From contig WGAP01000095.1 of the NCBI GenBank assembly GCA_015494775.1, positions 1-22,401 on the forward strand: a stretch of DNA of 22,401 nucleotides. The letters run 5' to 3'. Of this stretch, positions 14,172 through 21,272 are shown piece after piece; position 1 is the stretch's first letter, and each line of letters opens with the position of its first letter. The position numbers and the translations under genes are program-made. The DNA is from Flavobacteriales bacterium. Lineage in GTDB: Bacteria; Bacteroidota; Bacteroidia; Flavobacteriales; Flavobacteriaceae. Under the pieces are notes generated by a model. The model was given only the letters and a program-made list of their open reading frames with translations. It did not search any database and was not told the origin of the DNA.

Positions 14172-17100
14172 TTATTTGTTTTTCATCACATCATTGCCTT
14201 GTTCGTCTTCGAGACGGACATCAAGGGCCAATCCGCGAAGTTCATGCAAGAGCACGTTGAAGGATTCCGGTATGCCGGGTTCGGGCATCGGCTGACCTTT
14301 GACAATGGCGTTGTAGGTTTTGGTTCGGCCCGTAACGTCGTCGGACTTGACAGTGAGGATTTCACGCAAGGTGGACGAAGCACCGTAAGCTTCCAAAGCC
14401 CAAACTTCCATTTCTCCGAATCGCTGACCTCCGAATTGTGCTTTACCGCCCAAAGGTTGCTGCGTGATGAGCGAATAAGGTCCGATGGCGCGGGCGTGCA
14501 TTTTGTCGTCAACCAAGTGGTTGAGTTTGAGCATATAAATCACACCCACCGTGGTAGGTTGGTCGAAGCGCTCGCCGGTGCCGCCGTCGTAAAGGTAGGT
14601 AACGCCTTCCTTGGGAACGCCCGCTTTTTCAGACAAAGCATTGATTTCGTCCAAGGTGGCTCCGTCGAAAATAGGGGTGGAAAATTTCACGCCCAATTTC
14701 TTGCCTATCCATCCCAACACCGTTTCGTAAATCTGTCCGATGTTCATACGCGAAGGCACACCCAAGGGGTTCAAGACAATGTCCACGGGCGTTCCGTCTT
14801 CCAGGAACGGCATATCTTCTTCGCGGACAATTTTGGCCACAATACCTTTGTTTCCGTGGCGTCCGGCCATCTTATCACCCACTTTGAGCTTACGTTTTTG
14901 GGCAATATAAACCTTGGCCAATTTCAGAATGCCCGAAGGCAAATCGTCGCCCACACTGATGGCAAACTTGTCGCGGCGCAGGTTACCTTTGATTTGGTTG
15001 GCTTTGATTTTATAATTATTAAGCAATTCCGAAATCAAATGATTCAAATGCTCGTCCGTAGTCCAAGTTCCGTGGGTGAGATGTTCATAATTTTTATAAG
15101 CACTTAATGCTTTGAGCGTAAATTTCTTTCCTTTGGGGAATACTTCTTCGCCCAATTCGTCTTTAACGCCTTGCGATGTTTTGCCATTGACAATCGAAAA
15201 GAGTTTTTCGACCAATTTTTCGCGCAGGGCTTCCAACTGTTCGCCGTATTTTTTCTCCAATTTTTCGATTTCCACCTTGTCTTGCATACGCTTACGGCGG
15301 TCTTTCATCGAACGGGTAAATAGTTTTTTGTCGATCACCACTCCGCGCACCGACGAAGGCACTTTGAGCGATGCATCCTTGACATCACCGGCTTTTTCGC
15401 CGAATATGGCGCGTAGCAATTTTTCTTCGGGCGAAGGATCGGATTCACCTTTGGGTGTTACTTTACCGATCAAAATATCACCGGTTTTTACCTCGGCGCC
15501 GATGCGGATAATGCCGTTTTCGTCCAAATCTTTGAGCGCTTCTTCGCTCACGTTCGGAATATCGTTGGTCAATTCCTCCTGACCCAATTTGGTGTCGCGG
15601 ACTTCCAAGGTAAATTCATCGATGTGAATGGATGTGTAATAATCTTCGCGCACCACTTTTTCGGAAATCACAATGGCGTCCTCGAAGTTGTAACCTTTCC
15701 AGGGCATAAAGGCCACCAGCAGGTTACGACCCAAGGCCAATTCTCCGCCTTTGGTTGCATAACCTTCGGTGAGCACCTGACCTTTTTTGACCCGTTGTCC
15801 CTTGCGCACAATGGGCACCAGGTTGATGGTGGTATTTTGATTGCTCTTGCGGAATTTAATCAGGTTATAGGTTTTTTCGTCCGGCTCGAAACTTACCAGG
15901 CGTTCCTCGTCGGTGCGGTCGTAGCGGATGGTTATTTTATCGGCATCCACATAAACCACTTCGCCGTCACCTTCGGCATTGATGAGGATACGCGAATCGA
16001 TGGCCACCCGTTTTTCCAAACCGGTTCCCACGATGGGCACTTCGGGGTTGATGAGCGGTACCGACTGCCGCATCATGTTCGAACCCATCAAGGCGCGGTT
16101 GGCGTCGTCGTGTTCCAGGAAAGGAATCAACGAAGCGGAAATGGATGCAATTTGGTTGGGCGCCACATCCATATAATTTACATCCTCGCGGTTAACCACG
16201 GGGAAGTCGCCTTCTTCGCGCACCTGCAAACGTTCGGGAATAATATTACCCTCTTCGTCGGTGGGCGTGGTGGCCTGGGCAATTTTCAGTCCTTCTTCTT
16301 CCTCGGCCGTCAGATACACCGGCTCCTGGTCATAAAGCACTTTGCCGTTTTCCACTTTGTAGTAAGGCGTTTCGATAAAGCCCATTTTGTTCACCTTGGC
16401 ATAAACGGCCAGGGACGAAATAAGCCCGATGTTCGGCCCTTCGGGGGTTTCGATGGGACACAAACGGCCGTAGTGCGTGTAGTGCACGTCGCGGACTTCG
16501 AATCCGGCACGTTCGCGCGACAAACCGCCCGGGCCCAAGGCCGATAAACGACGTTTGTGGGTAATTTCGGCCAAGGGGTTGGTTTGATCCATAAATTGGC
16601 TCAACTGATTGGTCCCGAAAAACGAATTGATAACCGATGAAAGCGTTTTGGCATTAATCAAATCGGCCGGGGTAAACACTTCGTTGTCGCGCACGTTCAT
16701 GCGTTCGCGAATCGTGCGCACCATACGGGCCAGGCCTACGGCAAATTGTTGCTGTAATTGTTCGCCCACCGTGCGGACGCGACGGTTGGAAAGGTGGTCG
16801 ATGTCGTCCACCTCCTGCTTGGAATTAATGAGCCGGATCAATTGTTTGATAATGGATATAATATCTTCCTTGGTCAGGACGGTAACATCCTCGGGAATAT
16901 CCAAGCCCAATTTTTTGTTGATACGGTAACGGCCCACCTCGCCCAAATCATAGCGTTGGTCGCTGAAAAAGAGTTTTTCGATAATGCTTCGGGCGGTTTG
17001 TTCGTCGGGGGCTTCGGCATTACGCAATTGGCGGTAGATGTATTCCACCGCTTCTTTTTCCGAGTTGGTGGGGTCTTTTTGGAGCGTATTGTAAATAATA

Positions 17101-18050
17101 GCGTATTCGTTGGAAGTATTGTCTTCCTTGTGCAACAAAATGGTTTTTACGCCCGATTCGAGAATTTTCTCGATATGCTCTTTTTCCAAAACGGTATCCC
17201 GTTCCAGGATAATTTCGTTCCGTTCGATGGATACCACTTCGCCCGTATCTTCGTCCACAAAGTCTTCGTGCCAGGTTTTGAGTAACCGGGCGGCAATACG
17301 GCGGCCCAAATATTTTTTCAAACCCGATTTGGTAACCTTCACTTCGTCGGCCAGGCCGAACAGTTCCAAAATGTCCTTGTCGCGTTCAAAACCGATGGTA
17401 CGCAGCAGCGTGGTTACGGGCAATTTTTTCTTACGGTCGATATAGGCATACATCACATTGTTGATGTCCGTGGCAAATTCCATCCACGAACCCTTGAAAG
17501 GAATAATCCGGGCCGAATAAAGTTTGGTCCCGTTGGTATGATAGGATTGCCCGAAAAATACACCCGGCGAGCGGTGCAATTGTGACACGATGACCCGCTC
17601 GGCACCATTGATGATAAAAGTTCCGCGGGGAGTCATATAGGGAATATTGCCCAAGTAAACATCCTGGACTTTGGTTTCGAAATCCTCGTGTTCGGTATCG
17701 GTGCATTCCAGTTTGAGCCGGGCTTTGAGCGGAACGCTATAAGTTAATCCGCGTTCGATACATTCCTGCACCGAATAGCGCGGAGGGTCCACCGAGTAAT
17801 CCAGGAAATCCAAAACGTATTGGTTACGCGTATCGGTAACGGGAAAATTATCGCGGAAAACCTTGTAAAGTCCTTCCTTTTTGCGTTCGTGCAATTTGGT
17901 TTCCAGTTGGAAAAAATCCTTGAAGGATTTGATTTGAATATCCAGGAAATCGGGGTAATCGGGAATGTGTTGAAGGTTGGAAAAAGTTACACGTCCGCTT
18001 TTGTCCTTCCGTTGAAGGATGTCGGGAGTTTCGTTTTTTCGGTTTGCCAT
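14172..18050 (-). CDS. rpoB: RNA polymerase subunit beta
   Basis: This 1292-aa protein is the beta subunit of RNA polymerase. The rifampicin-pocket segment (about 479-505) reads like a sensitive allele: Q485, D488, H498 and S503 correspond to E. coli Q513, D516, H526 and S531. It is followed by GPGGLSRERAGFEVRDVH and CPIETPEGPNIGLI. Further hallmarks are GRNLLVAFMPWKGYNFEDA, KVGDKMAGRHGNKGIVA and, near the C-terminus, GGKAQFGGQRFGEMEVWALE with GASSTLREILTVKSDD. The ATG at 18050 gives the ordinary MANRKNE start. It lies 124 bases after rplL, the largest gap in the operon, which contains two hairpins likely to tune its expression relative to the stalk proteins. rpoC follows after 33 bases. Confidence 0.99.
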   Translation of the reverse strand: MANRKNETPDILQRKDKSGRVTFSNLQHIPDYPDFLDIQIKSFKDFFQLETKLHERKKEGLYKVFRDNFPVTDTRNQYVLDFLDYSVDPPRYSVQECIERGLTYSVPLKARLKLECTDTEHEDFETKVQDVYLGNIPYMTPRGTFIINGAERVIVSQLHRSPGVFFGQSYHTNGTKLYSARIIPFKGSWMEFATDINNVMYAYIDRKKKLPVTTLLRTIGFERDKDILELFGLADEVKVTKSGLKKYLGRRIAARLLKTWHEDFVDEDTGEVVSIERNEIILERDTVLEKEHIEKILESGVKTILLHKEDNTSNEYAIIYNTLQKDPTNSEKEAVEYIYRQLRNAEAPDEQTARSIIEKLFFSDQRYDLGEVGRYRINKKLGLDIPEDVTVLTKEDIISIIKQLIRLINSKQEVDDIDHLSNRRVRTVGEQLQQQFAVGLARMVRTIRERMNVRDNEVFTPADLINAKTLSSVINSFFGTNQLSQFMDQTNPLAEITHKRRLSALGPGGLSRERAGFEVRDVHYTHYGRLCPIETPEGPNIGLISSLAVYAKVNKMGFIETPYYKVENGKVLYDQEPVYLTAEEEEGLKIAQATTPTDEEGNIIPERLQVREEGDFPVVNREDVNYMDVAPNQIASISASLIPFLEHDDANRALMGSNMMRQSVPLINPEVPIVGTGLEKRVAIDSRILINAEGDGEVVYVDADKITIRYDRTDEERLVSFEPDEKTYNLIKFRKSNQNTTINLVPIVRKGQRVKKGQVLTEGYATKGGELALGRNLLVAFMPWKGYNFEDAIVISEKVVREDYYTSIHIDEFTLEVRDTKLGQEELTNDIPNVSEEALKDLDENGIIRIGAEVKTGDILIGKVTPKGESDPSPEEKLLRAIFGEKAGDVKDASLKVPSSVRGVVIDKKLFTRSMKDRRKRMQDKVEIEKLEKKYGEQLEALREKLVEKLFSIVNGKTSQGVKDELGEEVFPKGKKFTLKALSAYKNYEHLTHGTWTTDEHLNHLISELLNNYKIKANQIKGNLRRDKFAISVGDDLPSGILKLAKVYIAQKRKLKVGDKMAGRHGNKGIVAKIVREEDMPFLEDGTPVDIVLNPLGVPSRMNIGQIYETVLGWIGKKLGVKFSTPIFDGATLDEINALSEKAGVPKEGVTYLYDGGTGERFDQPTTVGVIYMLKLNHLVDDKMHARAIGPYSLITQQPLGGKAQFGGQRFGEMEVWALEAYGASSTLREILTVKSDDVTGRTKTYNAIVKGQPMPEPGIPESFNVLLHELRGLALDVRLEDEQGNDVMKNK

Positions 18051-18104
18051 ATCAAAGACAAAATTTGAGGTTGAAAAATCGGGTAAATAAAAGAGCGTCG
18101 GGGC

Positions 18105-18122
18105 GTATTCATCATAGAATAC
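18105..18122 (-). repeat. short inverted repeat in the rplL-rpoB gap
   Basis: GTATTC (18105-18110) pairs with GAATAC (18117-18122) around a 6-base loop. It abuts the larger hairpin at 18123-18158 and is read after it on the minus strand. Confidence 0.5.
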
Positions 18123-18158
18123 AAAAGTTTAGGTCAAAAAAATTTGACCTAAACTTTT
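18123..18158 (-). terminator. 16-bp perfect hairpin, probable rplL-rpoB attenuator or processing site
   Basis: AAAAGTTTAGGTCAAA (18123-18138) is the exact reverse complement of bases 18143-18158, with a 4-base loop. In the transcript (minus strand) the stem begins 16 bases after the rplL stop and ends in UUUU followed by GUAUUC. The U-run is short and part of the stem, so partial termination or RNase cleavage fits better than full termination, since rpoB and rpoC need readthrough. E. coli has an attenuator and an RNase III site in the equivalent gap, which supports the interpretation by analogy. Confidence 0.7.
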
Positions 18159-18174
18159 AGGGGAAAAGGTGTGT

Positions 18175-18552
18175 TTACTTGACTTCGACTTCGGCGCCGG
18201 CTTCTTCCAAAGATTTTTTGAGGCCTTCGGCTTCGTCTTTGGAAACGCCTTCTTTGACGGGTGCCGGAGCACTGTCCACCAAAGCTTTGGCCTCTTTGAG
18301 GCCCAAACCGGTGAGTTCTTTCACCAATTTTACCACGGCCAATTTCGAAGCGCCGGGAGCTTTGAGGATAACGTCGAACTCGGTTTTTTCTTCACCTGCA
18401 TCGCCACCTGCGGCACCTGCCGGTCCGGCTACGGCCACGGCTGCGGCTGCGGGTTCAATGCCGTATTCTTCTTTCAAGATGTCGGCCAATTCGTTAACTT
18501 CTTTAACCGTCAAGTTAACCAGTTGTTCTGCGAGTGCTTTTAAATCTGCCAT
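18175..18552 (-). CDS. rplL: 50S ribosomal protein L7/L12
   Basis: This 125-aa acidic protein forms the flexible stalk dimers that recruit translation factors. The N-terminal dimerisation/L10-binding helices cover about residues 1-32, an Ala/Gly-rich hinge covers 33-53 (EPAAAAVAVAGPAGAAGG), and the C-terminal factor-binding domain covers about 55-125 with the conserved KTEFDVILKAPGASKLAVVK and GLGLKEAKALVDSAP segments. Length is typical. It starts 44 bases after rplJ and is followed by the hairpin-bearing gap before rpoB. The position supports higher output of L12 than of RNA polymerase, as multiple L12 copies are needed per ribosome. Confidence 0.98.
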   Translation of the reverse strand: MADLKALAEQLVNLTVKEVNELADILKEEYGIEPAAAAVAVAGPAGAAGGDAGEEKTEFDVILKAPGASKLAVVKLVKELTGLGLKEAKALVDSAPAPVKEGVSKDEAEGLKKSLEEAGAEVEVK

Positions 18553-18596
18553 TTTTCTATCGTTTTTGTTGTTAAGTTAGTTGACTATTGGAAAAA

Positions 18597-19121
18597 TTAA
18601 TTTTCGCGTTCGGAAAGGGTTTTGACAATTCCTGCGATTTTTTGTCCGCCCGATTGCAAAGCGGAAAGAACGTTTTTGACCGGGGATTGCAACAGGGTTA
18701 CAATTTCGCCCAGCAATTCTTCCTTGGACTTGATGGTTGCCAGGAAGTCCAGTTGATCGTCGCCCAGATAAACACCTTCGTCGATCCAAGCGCCTTTGAG
18801 GACGGGTTTTTCGGATTTTTTGCGGAACTCTTTGATGATGCGAGCCGGTTTGTTCCCTACCTGGGCCAACATCAAAGCGGTGCTGCCATGCAACACATCC
18901 GAAAGGTTTTCGAAATCCTTGTCGGATTTTTCCATGGCTTTGCTCAGCAAGGTGTTTTTGACCACTTGCAATTTTATTTCGCCTTTGTTGCAGGCCTTAC
19001 GCAAAGCGTAAGTGGTGGGAGCATCCAGACCCAGAATATCCACAAAATAAATCACGTTATATTCCGAAAGGCGCTGTTCGAGGTCAGCGATCATCTGTGC
19101 TTTTTCTTCACGTGTTCTCAT
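18597..19121 (-). CDS. rplJ: 50S ribosomal protein L10
   Basis: This 174-aa protein is L10, the base of the ribosomal stalk: its N-terminal domain binds 23S rRNA and its C-terminal helix carries the L12 dimers. Recognisable family segments are the N-terminal EEKAQMIADLEQRL helix (residues about 5-18), KLQVVKNTLLSKAME at about 50-64 with the conserved VKNTL, and a C-terminal helix KNVLSALQSGGQKIAGIVKT at about 148-168. The ATG at 19121 lies 16 bases after rplA, leaving no room for a canonical L10-binding leader between these genes. The product order rplK-rplA-rplJ-rplL is the standard one. Confidence 0.97.
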   Translation of the reverse strand: MRTREEKAQMIADLEQRLSEYNVIYFVDILGLDAPTTYALRKACNKGEIKLQVVKNTLLSKAMEKSDKDFENLSDVLHGSTALMLAQVGNKPARIIKEFRKKSEKPVLKGAWIDEGVYLGDDQLDFLATIKSKEELLGEIVTLLQSPVKNVLSALQSGGQKIAGIVKTLSEREN

Positions 19122-19137
19122 GCTGTGTTGTTTTTAA

Positions 19138-19827
19138 TTAAACGGCTTTCGTGTCCACATGCACACCGGGGCCCATGGTCGAAGAAAGCGCAATGCTTTT
19201 TACGTATGTTCCCTTAGTGGATGCGGGTTTCATTTTGATCAAGGTATGAATGAGTTCCTCGGCATTTTCCTTGATTTGGTCGGGTGAAAAACTCACCTTG
19301 CCTACGGATGCATGCACAATACCTTTTTTGTCCACACGAAAGTCGATTTTACCTGCCTTGACTTCTTTGACGGCCTTGCCTACGTCCATGGTTACGGTGC
19401 CCGTTTTGGGGTTGGGCATCAATCCGCGGGGACCCAAGATACGTCCCAAGGGGCCCAATTTACGCATTACGCTGGGCATGGTGATGATCACATCCACATC
19501 GGTCCAACCTTTCTTGATTTTTTCGATGTAGTCGTCCAGTCCCACATAGTCGGCACCGGCCGCCTTGGCTTCGTCCTCTTTGTCGGGCGTTACCAAAGCC
19601 AGCACGCGGACTTCCTTACCGGTTCCGTGCGGGAGTGTAACCACGCCCCGGATCATTTGATCGGCCTTACGGGGGTCAACGCCCAAACGGACGGCAATGT
19701 CCACCGAAGCGTCAAAGTTTTCAAAAGACAGTTCTTTGACCAATTTGGCAGCTTCATCCAAGGTATATAACTTGTTTTTGTCATATTTGGACAAAGCAGC
19801 CCTCATCTTTTTGCTCAATTTCGCCAT
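19138..19827 (-). CDS. rplA: 50S ribosomal protein L1
   Basis: This 229-aa protein is L1, which forms the mobile L1 stalk near the E site and can repress its own operon in some bacteria. Family hallmarks include the ENFDASVDIAVRLGVDPRKADQ block (about 36-57), VTLPHGTGK, the domain II motif LGPLGRILGPRGLMPNPKTG (about 124-143) and the C-terminal KMKPASTKGTYVKS (about 198-211). Length is the usual 225-235. It starts 12 bases after rplK and ends 16 bases before rplJ. I see no L1-binding rRNA-mimic site that I can support from sequence alone. Confidence 0.98.
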   Translation of the reverse strand: MAKLSKKMRAALSKYDKNKLYTLDEAAKLVKELSFENFDASVDIAVRLGVDPRKADQMIRGVVTLPHGTGKEVRVLALVTPDKEDEAKAAGADYVGLDDYIEKIKKGWTDVDVIITMPSVMRKLGPLGRILGPRGLMPNPKTGTVTMDVGKAVKEVKAGKIDFRVDKKGIVHASVGKVSFSPDQIKENAEELIHTLIKMKPASTKGTYVKSIALSSTMGPGVHVDTKAV

Positions 19828-19839
19828 AACCTAGTGCGT

Positions 19840-20283
19840 TTAATTGTTAAAAGGGTTTTCGCCTTCGATGGTGATACCCATCGAGCGGGCGGTTCCGGCT
19901 ACCATTTTCATGGCTTTTTCCACCGTAAATGCATTCATGTCTTGCATTTTGTCTTCTGCGATTTTACGTACCTGTTCCCAGGTTACGCTGCCTACTTTTT
20001 TTCGGTTCGGTTCGCCGGACCCTTTCTTGATTTTGGCTGCCTCCATCAATTGCACTGCTGCCGGCGGCGTTTTGACGACAAAATCAAAGGATTTGTCTTT
20101 GTAAACATTAATGGTTACAGGCAGCACTTTGCCCTGCTTTTCCTGCGTTCGGGCATTGAACTGCTTGCAGAATTCCATAATGTTTACGCCTGCGGCACCA
20201 AGTGCGGGTCCAACCGGCGGCGAAGGGTTCGCCTGACCTCCCCGAATTTGTAGCTTGATTACCTTGAATAACTCTTTTGCCAT
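19840..20283 (-). CDS. rplK: 50S ribosomal protein L11
   Basis: This 147-aa protein is L11, which together with 23S rRNA helices 43/44 forms the GTPase-associated centre. The N-terminal domain has the proline-rich linker block GGQANPSPPVGPALGAAGVN (about residues 15-34), the region tied to thiopeptide action. The C-terminal rRNA-binding domain runs from about 75 and includes GSVTWEQVRKIAEDKM and ARSMGI near the end. Length is slightly above the common 141-142. It begins 55 bases after nusG and is 12 bases from rplA. The 55-base gap is the only place for a leader or secondary promoter, but I find no TAnnTTTG box in it. Confidence 0.98.
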   Translation of the reverse strand: MAKELFKVIKLQIRGGQANPSPPVGPALGAAGVNIMEFCKQFNARTQEKQGKVLPVTINVYKDKSFDFVVKTPPAAVQLMEAAKIKKGSGEPNRKKVGSVTWEQVRKIAEDKMQDMNAFTVEKAMKMVAGTARSMGITIEGENPFNN

Positions 20284-20338
20284 TTTCTTGTTTTTAGTTT
20301 AAAACACTTGGAAGCATTTATGTTTATGTGCGTAACAT

Positions 20339-20890
20339 TCAAACTTTTTCCACCTGATAAAAATTAACTTCCAACGGAATCATTTTGCTGCCGAACATCT
20401 TCACCATCACTTTCAACTTACGGTTGTCCTCATTGATTTCCTGTACCGTACCGAAGAAATCCTTAAACATTCCGTCGATGATTTTCACTTCGTCGCCCAC
20501 CACAAAAGGATTGAGAACCTTACCCTCTTGCATGGCCAAATCGTCCACTTTGCCCAGCAGGCGATTAACCTCTGCATCCGAAAGCGGCATGGGGTCGCCT
20601 CCCTTGACGGCGGTCAAAAAACCCATCACGCCGGGGATTTGTTTCAATACATGCGGCAATTCTCCTTCCAGGTTGGCTTCGATATAGATATAGCCCGGGA
20701 AAAGCGTTTTGTCTTTGGTGATACGCTTGCCTTTCTGCATACGGATAACCTTTTCGGTGGGAATAAGAATCTCGCCCACATAATCATCCAAGCCATACTT
20801 GGATGTTTCGTTTTCAATGAGCGTTTTGATCTTATTCTCCTTGCCGCTAATCACCCGCAGCACATACCATTTTTTGTCTCCCGAAGCCAT
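20339..20890 (-). CDS. nusG: transcription termination/antitermination factor NusG
   Basis: This 183-aa protein is NusG, which binds the RNA polymerase clamp through its NGN domain and contacts ribosomal S10 or Rho through its KOW domain. The NGN domain covers about residues 6-115: KKWYVLRVISGKENK at the start and TLFPGYIYIEANL at about 62-74. The KOW domain begins with FVVGDEVKIIDGMFKDFFG at about 129-147. Length matches the bacterial norm near 180, without the insertions of NusG paralogues such as UpxY. The start is 2 bases after the secE stop, the usual secE-nusG pairing. Assignment as the housekeeping copy is firm. Confidence 0.98.
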   Translation of the reverse strand: MASGDKKWYVLRVISGKENKIKTLIENETSKYGLDDYVGEILIPTEKVIRMQKGKRITKDKTLFPGYIYIEANLEGELPHVLKQIPGVMGFLTAVKGGDPMPLSDAEVNRLLGKVDDLAMQEGKVLNPFVVGDEVKIIDGMFKDFFGTVQEINEDNRKLKVMVKMFGSKMIPLEVNFYQVEKV

Positions 20891-20892
20891 GA

Positions 20893-21108
20893 TTAGCGAA
20901 TGATTTTATAGTAGTACGTTAACGTTTGTCGGAAAATCCAATCCACGGCAAAAATAAAGAGCGAAAACAAGAAACTGAACGTGGCCACCACCACCGTGAG
21001 CCGTTGGGCTTCTTTCCAAGTGGGCCACACCACATGGTGCGTAAGCTCCTTGTAGGCGTCCTTTACATAATCCGTGAAGGATTGGAAAATGTTTTTCTTT
21101 TTTTCCAT
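20893..21108 (-). CDS. secE: preprotein translocase subunit SecE
   Basis: This 71-aa protein is the essential single-span form of SecE, which clamps SecY in the inner membrane. It has an amphipathic N-terminal helix (YVKDAYKELTHHVVWPTWKE, about residues 14-33) with the conserved V-x-WPT motif, then one transmembrane helix at about 36-56 (RLTVVVATFSFLFSLFIFAV). The frame is open further upstream through 21156, but that would run into the tRNA-Trp gene, so the ATG at 21108, 18 bases after the tRNA, is the start. It is followed directly by nusG. E. coli SecE has three spans; the one-span form is the common one in other phyla. Confidence 0.96.
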   Translation of the reverse strand: MEKKKNIFQSFTDYVKDAYKELTHHVVWPTWKEAQRLTVVVATFSFLFSLFIFAVDWIFRQTLTYYYKIIR

Positions 21109-21126
21109 AACTGAATCACTTACTTG

Positions 21127-21199
21127 CACGGGCAGAGAGACTCGAACTCCCGACACCCGGTTTTGGAGACCGGTGCTCTACCAACTGAGCTATGCCCGT
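21127..21199 (-). tRNA. tRNA-Trp (anticodon CCA)
   Basis: The minus strand folds into a complete 73-base cloverleaf: acceptor stem ACGGGCA/TGCCCGT, D-arm GCTC-AGTTGGTA-GAGC, anticodon stem CCGGT/ACCGG with loop CTCCAAA (anticodon CCA), variable GTGTC, T-arm GGGAG-TTCGAGT-CTCTC and discriminator G, as expected for tRNA-Trp. The 3' CCA is not encoded (the next bases are CAA), so it must be added after processing. It lies between tuf and secE, and must be cut out of a polycistronic transcript unless it has a promoter that I do not see. Confidence 0.98.
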
Positions 21200-21208
21200 T
21201 TGTAAACA

Positions 21209-21243
21209 GAATTTGAAGCCCCCGGATACGGGGCTTCAAATTC
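21209..21243 (-). terminator. 14-bp perfect hairpin between tuf and tRNA-Trp
   Basis: GAATTTGAAGCCCC (21209-21222) is the exact reverse complement of bases 21230-21243, with a 7-base loop. In the minus-strand transcript it lies 30 bases after the tuf stop and 10 bases before the tRNA. The stem is followed by UGUUUAC, not by a U-run, so it more likely protects or processes the tuf mRNA 3' end, or attenuates weakly, than terminates fully. Confidence 0.6.
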
Positions 21244-21272
21244 CCAAATGATTAACCGTTTGTCAAAAAACC

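Noticed and set aside
16550..16615. Possible rifampicin-resistance change in rpoB
   Set aside because: The four positions most often altered (Q485, D488, H498, S503 here) hold the usual sensitive residues.
21109..21156. Upstream extension of SecE
   Set aside because: It would overlap the tRNA-Trp gene; the ATG at 21108 gives the standard SecE start.
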